A stretch of DNA of 64,000 bases, taken from Dryas octopetala (Eukaryota; Streptophyta; Magnoliopsida; Rosales; Rosaceae). How positions within the stretch are numbered: position 1 is the stretch's first letter; every line of letters starts with the position of its first letter. The position numbers and the translations under genes are program-made. The notes beneath the pieces are model-generated. The model worked only from the letters and a program-made list of their open reading frames with translations. It was not told the DNA's origin and searched no databases. Of this stretch, positions 1-13,459 are shown piece by piece. The DNA lies in the NCBI GenBank assembly GCA_963921425.1, contig OY992832.1, forward strand, positions 17,148,835-17,212,834, read 5' to 3'.

Positions 1-96
1 ATTGCTTTTTTGTTTGTTTGCAGGTACCTTTCTCATCTGCTTTGGATCATCTTAATCAGCAGACTAACTGCATTTTTTTGTAACTCAACGCACCAT

Positions 97-355
97 GGAT
101 TCAGCCCAATCCGTTCGGTGCTTGAGATATATGGATTCAACAGAATCCTTTATGGTTTCAGCCGAAACCAATTTGGAGATGGATTCAGCCGAATCCTTTG
201 ATAAATTTTGGTGGTTTCAGCCGAAACCGATTGAGAGAAAAATGGATTCAGCCGAATCCTTTGATGAATTTTTGTGGTTTCAGCCGAAACCGATTGAGAG
301 AAAATGGATTCAGCCGAATCCTTTGGTAAACTTTTTTGAGGTTTCAGCCGAAACC
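97..355. repeat. Alternating short-hairpin tandem array
   Basis: Nine 16-bp near-palindromes lie in a row at 97, 133, 154, 181, 213, 244, 276, 306 and 340. From 133 onward they alternate strictly between GGATTCAGCCGAATCC and GGTTTCAGCCGAAACC. Both have 6-bp arms, and all but the copy at 133 share the AGCC loop. The two forms differ by a compensated base pair (A-T against T-A) at arm position 3. The copy at 97 has one arm mismatch and the copy at 133 has loop AACA. Spacers include repeated units such as gattgagagaaa, so the higher-order period is about 62-63 bp. The array is open in frames on both strands, but I recognise no protein in it. Confidence 0.85.
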
Positions 356-360
356 AAATA

Positions 361-921
361 TTGAAAGGAGCAATGAATAAAAGAAGTGTCATCTACCTAG
401 CAGTGGCAAAGCTTTGGTGATGGCAAATATACGTTCCTCTTCTTCCTGCAGCCTTTCGGTGTCTTCTCTCCTCTTTCTCTCCTCTCTTTTTTTTTGAACC
501 CCTTATGCTCTATTTATAGAGTCCATGGGAAGTCCAAGTGATGAGATCAGATGGAGATGAGATAACTCTCTCCATTTAAATTTAAACTCATCAGATAAGA
601 GATAATTAAGCTTTCAGATAAATCCACATTATCTCACTTTTCAATTTGTTTTCATTTGAAATTAATGTGGCACATGGCATATGGGGATCTTATCTCAACC
701 TCAACCTTTGTATTTTTTTTTTGAATTTTTTTACGGTTCAACACTCATACGAGGATGATATTATCTTTGAATCATAGTTCATGCTCTGTGTATAGTGGAA
801 GCCATTAGCCTTGAACCAAATTGAAATGGATTAAATTATAAAATTGAATATGAAAAGTTTCCTCATTATCCTTTTCCTAAAATTTCTATACTGATGATGA
901 TGCTGCTGTAGCTGCTTGCAG
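361..921. other. Non-coding stretch before the CRK fragment
   Basis: This AT-rich sequence has pyrimidine tracts (about 470-495), a TATA-like tatttatag near 513 and several gataag/agataa motifs at 550-620. It could be transposon or long-terminal-repeat sequence inserted in a CRK intron, because the downstream exon begins with a normal acceptor at 922 while its upstream exons are absent. I could not find LTR ends or a primer-binding site. Confidence 0.3.
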
Positions 922-1488
922 TGGATACATTGCTCCGGAATATGCAATTCACGGACAATTTTCTGTCAAGTCCGATCTATATAGTTTTGGTGTTTTAGTG
1001 TTAGAAATTATCAGTGGCAAAAAGAACAGTCATTTCCTTGAAATGAATTCTGCTGAGGACATCGTGAGATATGTAAGCTTAAACCGAAAACTGTAGTTTT
1101 GTTCTCCTGTGCATCTTGACTACCATTGATAACAACATAAATTAAACTGTTGAGTTCATGCAGGCTTGGAAACTATGGAGAGATGGGACAGCTTTGGAAT
1201 TGTTGGATCCAAGAATGAGAGATTCTTATTCGAGGAGCGAAGTTAAGAGAGGTATCCATATTGGGTTACTTTGTGTTCAGGAAGATCCAACTGACCGGCC
1301 TACAATGCAATCGGTAGTTCTCATGCTTAATAGTTACTCTGCCACTACCCCAACAGCCAGCATTTGTCTTTCGAAGTAGTACAACCGAGGGGTACATGCC
1401 AAGGATAACACTGGAGTCTGGTCAATCTATCAGCAAGTCAACTCCGTCTATTGATGATGTATCTATCACCGAAGTATACCCTCGATAG
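922..1488 (+). pseudogene. CRK: CRK 3' exons, frameshifted
   Basis: These are the last two exons of a cysteine-rich receptor-like kinase. Exon 922-1072 encodes [18 protein letters not shown] and the rest of subdomains VIII-IX. Its 151-nt length equals the matching exon of the intact CRK at 10421. The last exon starts at 1164 (acceptor gcag) and encodes the kinase C-lobe with HIGLLCVQEDPTDRPTMQSV. After residues SYSAT the frame breaks, which looks like a 2-bp deletion near 1344, and meets a stop at 1377-1379. In the next frame the normal tail resumes (QQPAFVFRSSTTEG to VSITEVYPR) with a stop at 1486-1488. Exons 1-5 are not in the window. They may lie upstream of it, or have been separated or lost by an insertion. 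The break may be real or an assembly error; the intact tail argues the lesion is young. Confidence 0.8.
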
Positions 1489-2557
1489 TTTGAGTAAATT
1501 CACAAGGTCTTATCTAGTAGTAATATCTAGTTGCATATGACTGTTGTTAGGACTCTGAGTTTCAATATCTTTATTTTGAGTAAACATTGTATCTGCCTAC
1601 TATGAGTGTACGACCCAGTCCATAGTCTTAGGACCTATACATGTGAAGACCAAAGAGAAAGATAAACCTTTTCCACATAACGTGATAGACATGTTTTAGC
1701 ATTCACACCTGTGTGTTGTCGTCTTGGAAAAGACTTCTGGTTTGTCGTCTGGGTTAAACCTTGTTCAGTTTATGGTTGCCTATACCCCTTTAAATCCTTG
1801 CTCCCAAGTTCCCAACACAAGCACAAAGTCAATCCTCAATAGGAAGAATGTATAATGAAATTAATTAGGTAGTTCTGGTCACATCACTGTCTTATATTAA
1901 TGGCTGGAGTTATGAATACAAACTTATTTTCTGGTCATCTTAGACTCTGTCTGCAAATAATCAATAATATCTAACATCAAATACCAAAAATTTGTAGAAG
2001 AAGCTTGATTTTTACCGGAGTGAGACCGACACATGAGGTGGTCGTGGTGAGGGGTTGTTATCTAGAAAGGCAATGGGGTTCGCCGAAAGAGTTTCAAGAG
2101 TATTTGCAACCTAAGGCAGAGTGCTCAGCTTGTTATACAGAATAATGTATTTGAGTGTAAAACAACAATGACTGTTGGCTACATGTTCCTAGACCAAGAG
2201 TCTCATCCTAATACCCTGAAAATGCATGAGACAGCTTCAAATTCATATGGTTGCATAAAATTGAACCCTTCTTCAATTAATGAAGACCGAAAGAAAAACA
2301 AAAACACAGTTTGGCTGAAAAGTCCATCCCATGCATTAGTCTTGTCCCTCTATCCCCAATTCGTATTCATCAATGACTTTTCAATAATCTTTGTTTCCAC
2401 AATTCAACTCTTATTGGCCACCAGCTTAACGATTGCAGCCTCACAAATCATAACTCCTGTCAATTTATTGCATAGTACATCTCAAAAAGAACCAGAGAGA
2501 CAAAAAAAAAAAATGAAGAAGAAAAGAAAAAATTAGACCGTCAAACACGGAAAAAAA
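1489..2557. other. Intergenic, no gene seen
   Basis: This is the 3' flank of the CRK fragment and AT-rich intergenic sequence. A 122-codon open frame at 2168-2536 has no recognisable domain, ends in a lysine-rich low-complexity tail from an A-tract, and is judged fortuitous. Confidence 0.5.
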
Positions 2558-2559
2558 GG

Positions 2560-3715
2560 GAAAAGATTGCCCTATTGTGGCACGAAATTCATGTGCCCTA
2601 ATTCTATGTGGCAAAGTAAAATAATACACATCATTTTTTTTCTTTTTGGTGATTATACACATCATCATATATTTTTTTAAATCAAATTAACATCATTTTT
2701 ATTGAAAGACTATCTTACCCATACCAAATCTAATGGCTATAGTTTACTTTACATTGTTAATTTGTTATCTTCCTTCCTCCAACATTCAAAACCTGCAACC
2801 TATAATCTGCAACACACGTTGAAATTCTCCAACAACAACTTTGAATGTTCTCCAACTCCAAGTCTCCAATGTTTAAATCTTCTCTCAAATGATCCAACAC
2901 TCGTTTATTCGATCTCTTTAAGAATAAAATTCTCTTATCTAGAACAATTATTTGTGTCTCTGTGTAGATTATATCTAGAACTGAACAAAAAAAAGATTTA
3001 ACCAAGAATCCTACTTGGAAATTAAATTAACTCTTAATTAATTAGTCTACACTTGGTCTTCAACTTTATACTGGCACACAAGTAATCAACACAAACAAAG
3101 AACAAAGTGTACCTGCACATGGCCAAGCAATTGTCAGTGTGAAGGATTTAGCTTTTTTTTTTTTTTTTTTAATAAGAGCAAAAGACTTCAGTTATTCTTT
3201 TTCTTTGTCAGCGATTAGTAAAAGCATTAAGGCAGCAAAGACTAATGCACCAATTGCAGTACAATAGAGTTGTAATTCACTAGTTATTTCAGATGCTCGC
3301 CAAATCTGAAAAAAATCAAAGGTTATTTGTATTCCCAAATAATATGAAAAAGATTATGTGTAGATCAGGATTATATCTAGAACAATTATTTAATGTATGA
3401 GTTGAACAAACTTCTTCTAAATCGTAGTTGCAATAAGAGAGATGATATAGTAGATTTTTAGGGTTCTAAAATTAGAGAAAGATGATGAACATATGTGTAG
3501 AGGTTTTAATTTTGTCATGAAACCGTTTTGAAATCTTTTTCTTTTTGTAATTTAATTAATGTTTTGTAGAATTTTAAACAAGGTTATATTAGTCTTTTTA
3601 AAAGCTTATGTGGAAAATATATTATTAGATGTATTAAATAATTTAATTGACAAAAAAATTTCATGTCATTAGGGCACATGCCCTATTAGGGCACTCTAGC
3701 ATTGCCCTATATGTT
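2560..3715. mobile_element. Candidate TIR element, about 1.15 kb
   Basis: The left edge carries attgccctattgtggcac followed by catgtgccctaattctatg. The right edge, read in reverse complement, carries agggcaatgctagagtgcc followed by catgtgccctaatgacatg. The inner halves match well and the outer halves less well. A third, same-family end lies at about 5096 (gggtaatgctatggtgctc then gtgccctaatgacatg). The interior is AT-rich and non-coding. I could not fix the target-site duplication, so the boundaries are approximate. Confidence 0.45.
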
Positions 3716-4045
3716 ATATATGTTTATTATAGTTTTTAGTATAGTTTATAGGTTTATAGTATATGTTTATATATGTTTATAGTATAGTTTATACTTTATA
3801 AGATTAGTCTATAATTTATAGGTTGTATATACTATACTACTAGGGTATATGTATATATATATATACTAAAACAATTATAGTTAAAGGTATATATATGGTT
3901 TAGGGTATAGATCGAGTATAATAGTATAGGTAATTGGTATAGAGTATACTAATATAGGGTATATGAGTATATGAGATAAGGTATAGGGTATAGGGTATAG
4001 GGTATAGGGTATAGGTATAGGGTATAGGATATGGGATTTAGGGTA
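3716..4045. repeat. TATA-rich degenerate tandem repeats with GGGTATA core
   Basis: This is a long run of tatagt/gtttata repeats (about 3710-3860) followed by head-to-tail copies of the 7-mer GGGTATA at about 3980-4030. The 7-mer resembles a variant of the plant telomere unit TTTAGGG but is too short and degenerate for a telomeric array. It reads as slippage-expanded AT-rich DNA. Confidence 0.7.
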
Positions 4046-4049
4046 TACC

Positions 4050-4236
4050 AGTTTTTATCTGGTTTCTAGATAACCGAACCAACCAAATTGATATTCGATC
4101 TCAGTTAACCAAATCAATCGATTTGGGCTAGGCTTGGTTTGGTTTTAGTTCTCGAATTGGCCATTTCGAAAATGTTGGTTTGGTTACGGGTATGCCTCTG
4201 TGGTTCGGTTTTTCGAACCATGCACACCCCTAATGT
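4050..4236. mobile_element. hAT-like end rich in CGGTT/AACCG motifs
   Basis: The segment contains dense ccgaacc, ggttcggtt and ttggtttggtt motifs and ends with ccatgcacacccctaat. This matches the style of plant non-autonomous hAT elements, which begin with TAGGGGTG and carry subterminal CGGTT repeats. Related sequence occurs at 6278-6420 and at both ends of the 25214-27012 element. Exact boundaries and target-site duplication were not resolved. Confidence 0.4.
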
Positions 4237-5090
4237 AAAGTATATAAACCAACAAGAAAGTTATAACAACATTTCATAGCGCCTAACAACATTAGTTAAC
4301 ACAACTATCTAAAATTTAGACTTAAATCTCCCCAAATCCAACCTCCTTTTGTGGTATATATACCAATGGTTTCATCACCTTTTACTCAGGTAGAAAAAAT
4401 GTGGAAGAAAAATAAGAACTACATACAATCATGGAAGGCTTGGTGTTGAAAAAATAAAAAAGATCGAAGAAAAATATGAGAGGAAGAAGAAGATCGAAGA
4501 TTGATGATGAAGAAGGATCGAAGAAAAAGAAAATTAAAGAAGATCAAAGAAACCACAAACATAACCAAAGCAAAATAGCACGTTACTTACCTGTAAATAT
4601 GATGAATGGAAACTTGAAAAACACTACAAAAAATGCCGTGTGGAACTTTTGAAATTGTTAACCTAAAGAACTGGTGAGGATGAAGGCCATGTGGACAACG
4701 TAAATGATGTTTGTAAAGCTTCGAACGTTCACGCAAAACACGAATTTGGACAACATAATGAGGTTTGAAATTTGAAAAAAAAAAATTAGAAAGGAAAATA
4801 TTAAATTTCAAAGTCAAACGTCAATTAATTACCAAAATAAGAAATGATAATACCTTGAAATAAGACATTAATTGACAACATTAAAATTTACCTTTTTTCA
4901 ACTCAGAGCGTAAAAGAGAAAATCACTAAATGAATTTTCTATAGAAATTGGAAAATCCTATGTGGCAAATTTAAAAATTGGTGTATATCCAATTTTACCA
5001 AAGAAATACGGTAATATCAAAATGGGTCTCCCAAAATGGTATCTCTAATTAATCCAAAAGTAAAATTGTCAAGATGCAATGTGAAATAAT
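4237..5090. other. Intergenic, purine-rich patch, no gene seen
   Basis: AT-rich sequence with a GAAGAA-rich purine patch (about 4440-4560). A cactacaaaaaatg motif near 4621 looks like a CACTA-type terminus, but no subterminal repeats or partner end are visible beside it. Confidence 0.4.
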
Positions 5091-5134
5091 AAAGGGTAAT
5101 GCTATGGTGCTCTAATTTGGTGCCCTAATGACAT

Positions 5135-6150
5135 GTCTTGACTTCTATTCTCACTTCACCCCTAGGGTTTATTTACTATTTCACCCCCAAAAGTAAGACT
5201 TATTTACTATTTCACTCCTTGAAAGTAACATCAATTCTCACTTCACCCCTTAAGGTTTATTTTGTATCACATTACCAACTGAAATTAATTCTCGTGTATC
5301 ACTTTGCCAACTTTCTATTTTTACAAACTTTAAAAATTAATTAAAAATAGTTATGGACTCGGAAAAATACATGAAAAACTTCTACATATATTTTTACAAA
5401 TTTTAAAAATTAATTAAAAATAGTTCTGAACTCAAAAAAATACACGAAAAATTCATACGGACTCTTCTTGACTAGTACTAATTTACTATAGGGTCAAATT
5501 ACCAATTTTTCATCCGAGTGTTTCCAGAAAATTAAAATACTCTAGACTCTTTGGTAAATCATAGGATAATCTCCCGAACTCCAAAAAATACGAGGATTCC
5601 ATCGTTGGTCTTCTAAACAATAATACTACCTTTCTTGTGAACACTTTCTACCCAAAAGACCTCTCGGTCTTAGAGGAAAATAAATTGTCCTCTATAAAAT
5701 AAATTATGGAAAAATTGTAGAATTTCCATAAAGTTACGAAAGAATTCTCTAAAACAAGTTTTTGGTAATTTGCAAAATATTTTTGAGAATACATCGGAGA
5801 ATTTACTGAAATTTTAGAAATTTTATAGAGGGAAATTTATTTTAATTTTCTAGAAATCAATTTGAACTTCCCAAATTTTCTGGAAACTCTCAGAGGGCAA
5901 ATTGGTAATTTGACCCCAGAGTAAATTAGAACTAGTCAAGGCGAGTTCGTAGAAATTTTCCGTATATTTTTCTGAGTCCGGAGGTATTTTTAATTAATTT
6001 TCAAAGTTTGTAAAAATAAGAAATGCATGGGCAAAGTGATACACGAGAATTAGTTTCAGGGGATAATGTGATACAAAATAAACCTTAGGAGGTAAAGTGA
6101 GAATTGAAGTTAGTTTTTGGGGACAAACTAGTAAATAAGCCTAAAACTTT
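5135..6150. mobile_element. Long foldback (inverted-repeat) element
   Basis: The left arm (about 5150-5545) is mirrored by the right arm (about 5860-6150). Paired landmarks are ggtttattttgtatcac against gtgatacaaaataaacc, gtgtatcactttgcc against ggcaaagtgatacac, and gggtcaaattaccaattt against aaattggtaatttgacccc. The left arm has an internal duplication of about 70 bp, repeating ttttacaaa..ttaaaaattaattaaaaatag. A single-stranded or read-through transcript would form a hairpin several hundred bp long. There is no coding potential. It is a foldback or MITE-type element with diverged arms. Confidence 0.75.
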
Positions 6151-6168
6151 TAATATTGAACGTAAGTA

Positions 6169-6225
6169 TATCATACAACAATTAGATGACATATGATGTA
6201 TATGTCATCTAATTGTTATATGATA
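6169..6225. repeat. 57-bp near-perfect hairpin
   Basis: Arms of 25 bp (6169-6193 and 6201-6225) around a 7-bp spacer differ at a single position. The core arm is caattagatgacata. It sits just outside the large foldback element and could be a tiny MITE or an extruding palindrome. Confidence 0.85.
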
Positions 6226-6277
6226 GAATTTTCTTATAATGAAAAACTATATTTTTTACACTTAATCATCTAAACTA

Positions 6278-6890
6278 GGGCTGGGTCGGTTGACCGAAAA
6301 ATCTGAATCGTAACCGAATTCCGATGTCACCGATCTGAGAAAAACCGTTCCTAAGGCTAATTGCTTCATCGGTTCGGTAATCGACCGAACAGTGGGGGGG
6401 CGATGGCGAGGGCGATAGGGAAATCCCTAAACCGTCGATATACCAATACCGATAGTATATATATATATATATATATTCTTTATTTATTTTTCTTGTTTGA
6501 TTTAAAATTGACCGTTGGATGTAGGGTGCATGATAAAGATCTTCAAGTGGGGAACTAAAAACTGAACGGTGGTGAACTTATGAACGATCATGAATTTTCT
6601 TTATCGGAGATCGGTGCATGATCTTATCTCTGCATGATCTTTATCTCCGATTTGTGAACTTATGAACGATCATGCATTAAAAAACTAAACGATGTAGGGT
6701 GCATGATAAGTTCACCACCAGATTCTAAAAAATATATCTCCGATTGAGATAAATTTTTGCAGAGATGATCTTCAATTAGGAAACTAAAAACTGAACGGTT
6801 CGAATCGTTGGAAACACGATCAAGATGTATGGTTATACATACATAAAAATGCACACACAAAAAGCACTTAAGACCTTTGGGCGACAAAGC
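6278..6890. mobile_element. hAT-like CGGTT-rich end plus nested short repeats
   Basis: It begins with ctagggctgggtcggttg and continues with ccgaa/cggtt motifs to about 6440, then a (TA)n microsatellite at about 6455-6474. The following stretch repeats gaacttatgaacgatcatg (at about 6573 and 6656) and aaactgaacggt (at about 6559 and 6787). These are probably subterminal repeats of one non-autonomous element, but I could not define both ends. Confidence 0.4.
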
Positions 6891-7294
6891 TATTTAGTCG
6901 CTCAAAGTACCTTTAGGCAACGATAGGTTGGTTTCGTCGCTTAATGTACTTTGGCCGACGTAATGACTGCGTCGCTCCAAGGAATGTTAGGTGACGAATT
7001 CATGATATTCGTTGCTCCAAGCAACTTGAGGCGACAAAACTACTTCTTTGTCACTCAAAGTATGCCTTCAACGCCATTTTGGCACGTAACTTTGGGTGGC
7101 ACAACATTTTCGTCGCCCAAACCAACATTTGGGCGACAATGGTGATGTTTGTCGCCTATGGGTTTTTGAAGCGACGAAATTGTGCGTCGCTCAAACTTGT
7201 TAGATTTTAAGCGACGAAATGTCAAATTCATCGCCCAAAGTTGTTTGAGGCAACGAATGTGGATTTGTTGCCTGAAACAATGTTTCTTGTAGTG
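6885..7294. mobile_element. CACTA-type transposon end with GCGACGAAA subterminal array
   Basis: The right terminus is TTTCTTGTAGTG at 7283-7294, the CACTA superfamily terminus (CACTACAAGAAA) in reverse complement. Inside it, more than ten copies of a motif related to GCGACGAA / TTCGTCGC lie in both orientations over about 400 bp. This is the arrangement of transposase-binding subterminal repeats in En/Spm elements. No transposase is present. The left end is not identified, so this is a truncated or non-autonomous copy. Confidence 0.65.
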
Positions 7295-7296
7295 TC

Positions 7297-7912
7297 CCCT
7301 TTTAAAATTTTTTCCTCAAACTTCCTATTATGCCTTTAAACAAAAAACTTACACGAAAATAAAGAAAAGAACTAGAAACCCCACCCAATCACACACACAA
7401 AAAAAGAGGTCTTTTAGTCATGAAATTTACAATGACTAATTATAATTCTAAATTGACAAGAGCTGTGACTTAACCTTTTGCTATCAGATTTTAGTTACGA
7501 CATTATTTATGTAAAATATATGTATTTTCAAGACCAAATGTTGTCACAACTAAAAATGAAATTTGTGACATTAAATTTCATCACTAAAGGTTTTAGTCAC
7601 AACACCCTTTTAAAATTTTTTCCTCAAACTTCCTATTATGCCTTTAAACAAAAAACTTACACGAAAATAAAGAAAAGAACTAGAAACCCCACCCAATCAC
7701 ACACACAAAAAAAGAGGTCTTTTAGTCATGAAATTTACAATGACTAATTATAATTCTAAATTGACAAGAGCTGTGACTTAACCTTTTGCTATCAGATTTT
7801 AGTTACGACATTATTTCTGTAAAATATATGTATTTTCAAGACCAAATGTTGTCACAACTAAAAATGAAATTTGTGACATTAAATTTCATCACTAAAGGTT
7901 TTAGTCACAACT
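7297..7912. repeat. 308-bp tandem direct duplication
   Basis: Two head-to-tail copies start at 7297 and 7605, both with cccttttaaaattttttcc. By eye they are almost identical (ttatttatg against ttatttctg is the only difference I noted), so the duplication looks recent. The unit contains paired motifs such as ttttagtcac/gtgacttaa and gtcacaacta, which look like subterminal repeats of another CACTA-like family. A third, diverged copy starts at about 13905 in the next CRK block and is interrupted at 14098. Confidence 0.85.
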
Positions 7913-8545
7913 AAGTGTAATGGCTTGGTTTTCTCAAAAAAAAAAAAAAAGGAATGGCTTGGTACTAAATATACCATTATGACTGTTTAGTCACAATTAT
8001 GACTAAAGAGTCGTAATAAAATGACCTATCTTTTTCTTGTGCCACCCGCACGCCCCCTGCCACCGCACCCCGCCTTCCGCGATGGGTGGGGGTGCTGTTG
8101 GTTTTCTTTTTCTTTTTTTATTATTAGATTTTAGTATGTTTATTTATTTTGTTTTCAAGAATAAAATTGGAACCATCAAAATAATTTTTGAGAAACTCAG
8201 CATTTGATTATTATATCCACTATTCAAAGAAATTCTCCAATTTGATTCCCATTAATTCTTAATTTTTCTTATTCTTTTTATAAGGAAGATTAAAATGGTA
8301 TTTATAAAAATAAAATAATAAATGAATAATGACATATTTTTAACTAAAACAATATTTTGATAGGTTTTTTTTTTAAAAAAAACCCATATCTAGAACCCCA
8401 TGAACAACCTGGCCTGGTTGCAAAAAATGGTACCAAACTGGTCCTCGGCACGACCTGCCCGCGTAGCAGCTACCTCGCTGCCAATTAAGCTTCCCTGCCG
8501 AGCCCAGCTGCCCTTCGCACCCAGCAGCCAAGCTCCAACTCCTCC
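7913..8545. repeat. Duplicated block, copy 1 (partner 15680-17400)
   Basis: The block runs from taatggcttggttttctc through a proline-codon-like GC-rich patch (about 8041-8090), an AT-rich stretch, and a GC-richer stretch with ggcctggttgcaaaaaatgg at about 8410. The same order of sequences recurs at 15680-17400, apart from one inserted element there. Open frames in the 8390-8630 part are not conserved between copies, so I treat it as non-coding. Confidence 0.7.
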
Positions 8546-8799
8546 CTTTTGTTCTATAGAGTATTTTAGGCTTAGGTATTTGACCAAATACATATTCCAG
8601 AGATTATCAATTCTTATATTTTGGGCAGCCTAATCTAATAAATCTGATTATGGGGCACATCCCATACACGTTGCATAAAAGTCAGAGTTTGACTCACTAC
8701 TCCAAAAATAAACATCTCGGCTATTCATCAACTATCTTATGGAAAAACACGGAATATAAATTCTCCAAATTTAAAAAACTAAAAAATAATAAATTAACA

Positions 8800-9300
8800 A
8801 AGGTTTTTTTTACCCAAATACCACCTGGACTATAAGAGATGTGCTCACATACCATCCAAATTTTTTTTCTTGTCAATTTATCACCTGAAGTATTAATATG
8901 CACCAATGTGGCACCTGCTATCTATTTCTGTCAATTTTTCTATTAACTTAAAGGGTAATATTGTCAATTCATATTATAAAATATTTGAAAAACAAAACTA
9001 AAATCCAAACACACTTAAAAAAAGAACAAACCTAGCCAACCCACCCTCATCCCCGACGCCGACCCATCCCCAATGATACCGGCCTCCTTTCCTCTCCTTC
9101 CTCCTCTCTTCTTAATTATACTTAAGGGCAAATTAGAAAGTTTGAGAAAAAGGTTGATGATTTAACAGAAAAATTAACTGTAGGTGTTACATTGACACAT
9201 ATTGATATTTTAGGTGATAAATTGGCAATAAAAAAAGTTTAGGTGGTATGGAAGCACACCCCCTATAATTCAAGTGGTATTTGGATAATAATTGCCATTT
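8800..9300. mobile_element. TIR element, about 0.5 kb
   Basis: Left arm 8812-8950 (ccaaataccacctgg, then caatttatcacctgaa, then tcaatttttctattaa) is mirrored by the right arm 9150-9285 (ttaacagaaaaattaactg, then taggtgataaattgg, then ggtggtatgg and ccatttc-flanked end). Arms are about 130 bp and moderately diverged. The interior has a C-rich patch (about 9030-9110). The partner duplication block has no obvious equivalent, so the insertion may be later than the duplication. Confidence 0.6.
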
Positions 9301-9880
9301 CTTTTGACCCATATTACGCGTTAACATAAAGAAGAATGCAATGGATGTGGTCCACTGCAAGAACACTTTGACTATCAATGAGATGTGGTCCACTGCAACC
9401 GCACTCCCGTTTCAATGGCATCCATTTATTTTAAGATATTCAACTAGTCCTCAAAATTCATTAATAATTAACCAGCAGTCCCGTCTCTGTCAACATTTCT
9501 ATTCAAACATGCAGCATGACCTGTGTAACAACCTCTCTGGTCAAAGAAGCTAGCTACATATATATGTTTGATAAGTGAAAATATTATCTAAGGAACCTAC
9601 CTAGCTAGAAAGATGTAAGAATATGCATAGAATTAACTAGTAATAAAATTACTGTATGTAAGCTAGGTTGATTTATGATTTGGTACAAAACCGAGTACTA
9701 TTGGTAGATCATTTGATAGAAATGCAAGCGTGGACAACTAATATTTTAACTTTTTGAATCTTAACTAGCGTAGACATATTTATTTATAACAAAAAAAAAA
9801 TGTTATATACTTATATGTCAAATTATTTGATATACAAAAGTTAAAAGAATAGTTAGTATTTCAAGTATTATTTTTAGAAA
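9301..9880. other. CRK upstream region, duplicated downstream
   Basis: Non-coding. The part at about 9405-9600 (tcaactagtcctcaaaa, then ctctggtcaaagaagcta) recurs at 18650-18850 upstream of the second CRK copy. This helps define the segmental duplication. Confidence 0.6.
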
Positions 9881-9881
9881 G

Positions 9882-10275
9882 ACTTAGAGTTCAGTTCATT
9901 TTATAAGTTTTTTTTAGATTAAAACTGGTAGTGATTTAAGATTTTTAATCAAGTCCTTTTATTTTTTTTCTTTGACGGCTTTATGTTAGGTTTACCCCGA
10001 AATTTTAGGCAGAAAACCGAACATGCAACCTCTACAAAGCCCACTTTACATTTTAGGAGGGGAAATACCCTTCAAATCAGAGGAGAACTGTATTATGAAT
10101 TAAAATAATTTTTTTATAAATTAAAATGATTTTATTATGAATTAAATTTTTTTTATAAATTAAAGAATTTTATTATAAATTAAAAAAAATTTCTTATAAA
10201 TTTTAAAACACTCCCAATTTTCATCTAAATTTTTTTTTTTTTTTTAAACCGAAACCTAATTATCTCTTATTTTTA
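9882..10275 (+). repeat. Dispersed repeat family, copy 1
   Basis: It starts around agacttagagttcag, passes gatttaagatttttaatc and ggctttatgttaggtt, then alternates blocks of tttataaattaaa and tattatgaattaaa, and ends near cctaattatctctt. Related copies lie at about 31136-31475 (same strand) and 38428-38890 (opposite strand). The function and class are unknown. Confidence 0.7.
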
Positions 10276-10420
10276 TTCGTTACATTGTCTGCATTACTGG
10301 ACCCATAATTATGTGTTCTCGATCCGTTGACTAGTTTTCATTACATATTGATCATAATTTATAATCTCATCCCCTTAGCCCTTACAGACCAGCAAAAGGC
10401 AACACACACTAGTGCTGGAA

Positions 10421-13459
<3,039 letters not shown>

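Noticed and set aside
361..760. LTR retrotransposon terminal repeat before the CRK fragment
   Set aside because: A TATA-like box and repetitive style suggested it, but no TG...CA ends, second LTR, primer-binding site or polyprotein is visible.
4621..7294. CACTA element spanning cactacaaaaaatg (4621) to ttcttgtagtg (7294)
   Set aside because: The left motif lacks the GCGACGAA subterminal repeats found at the right end, and the interval contains unrelated foldback and hAT-like sequence; the two ends probably do not belong together.
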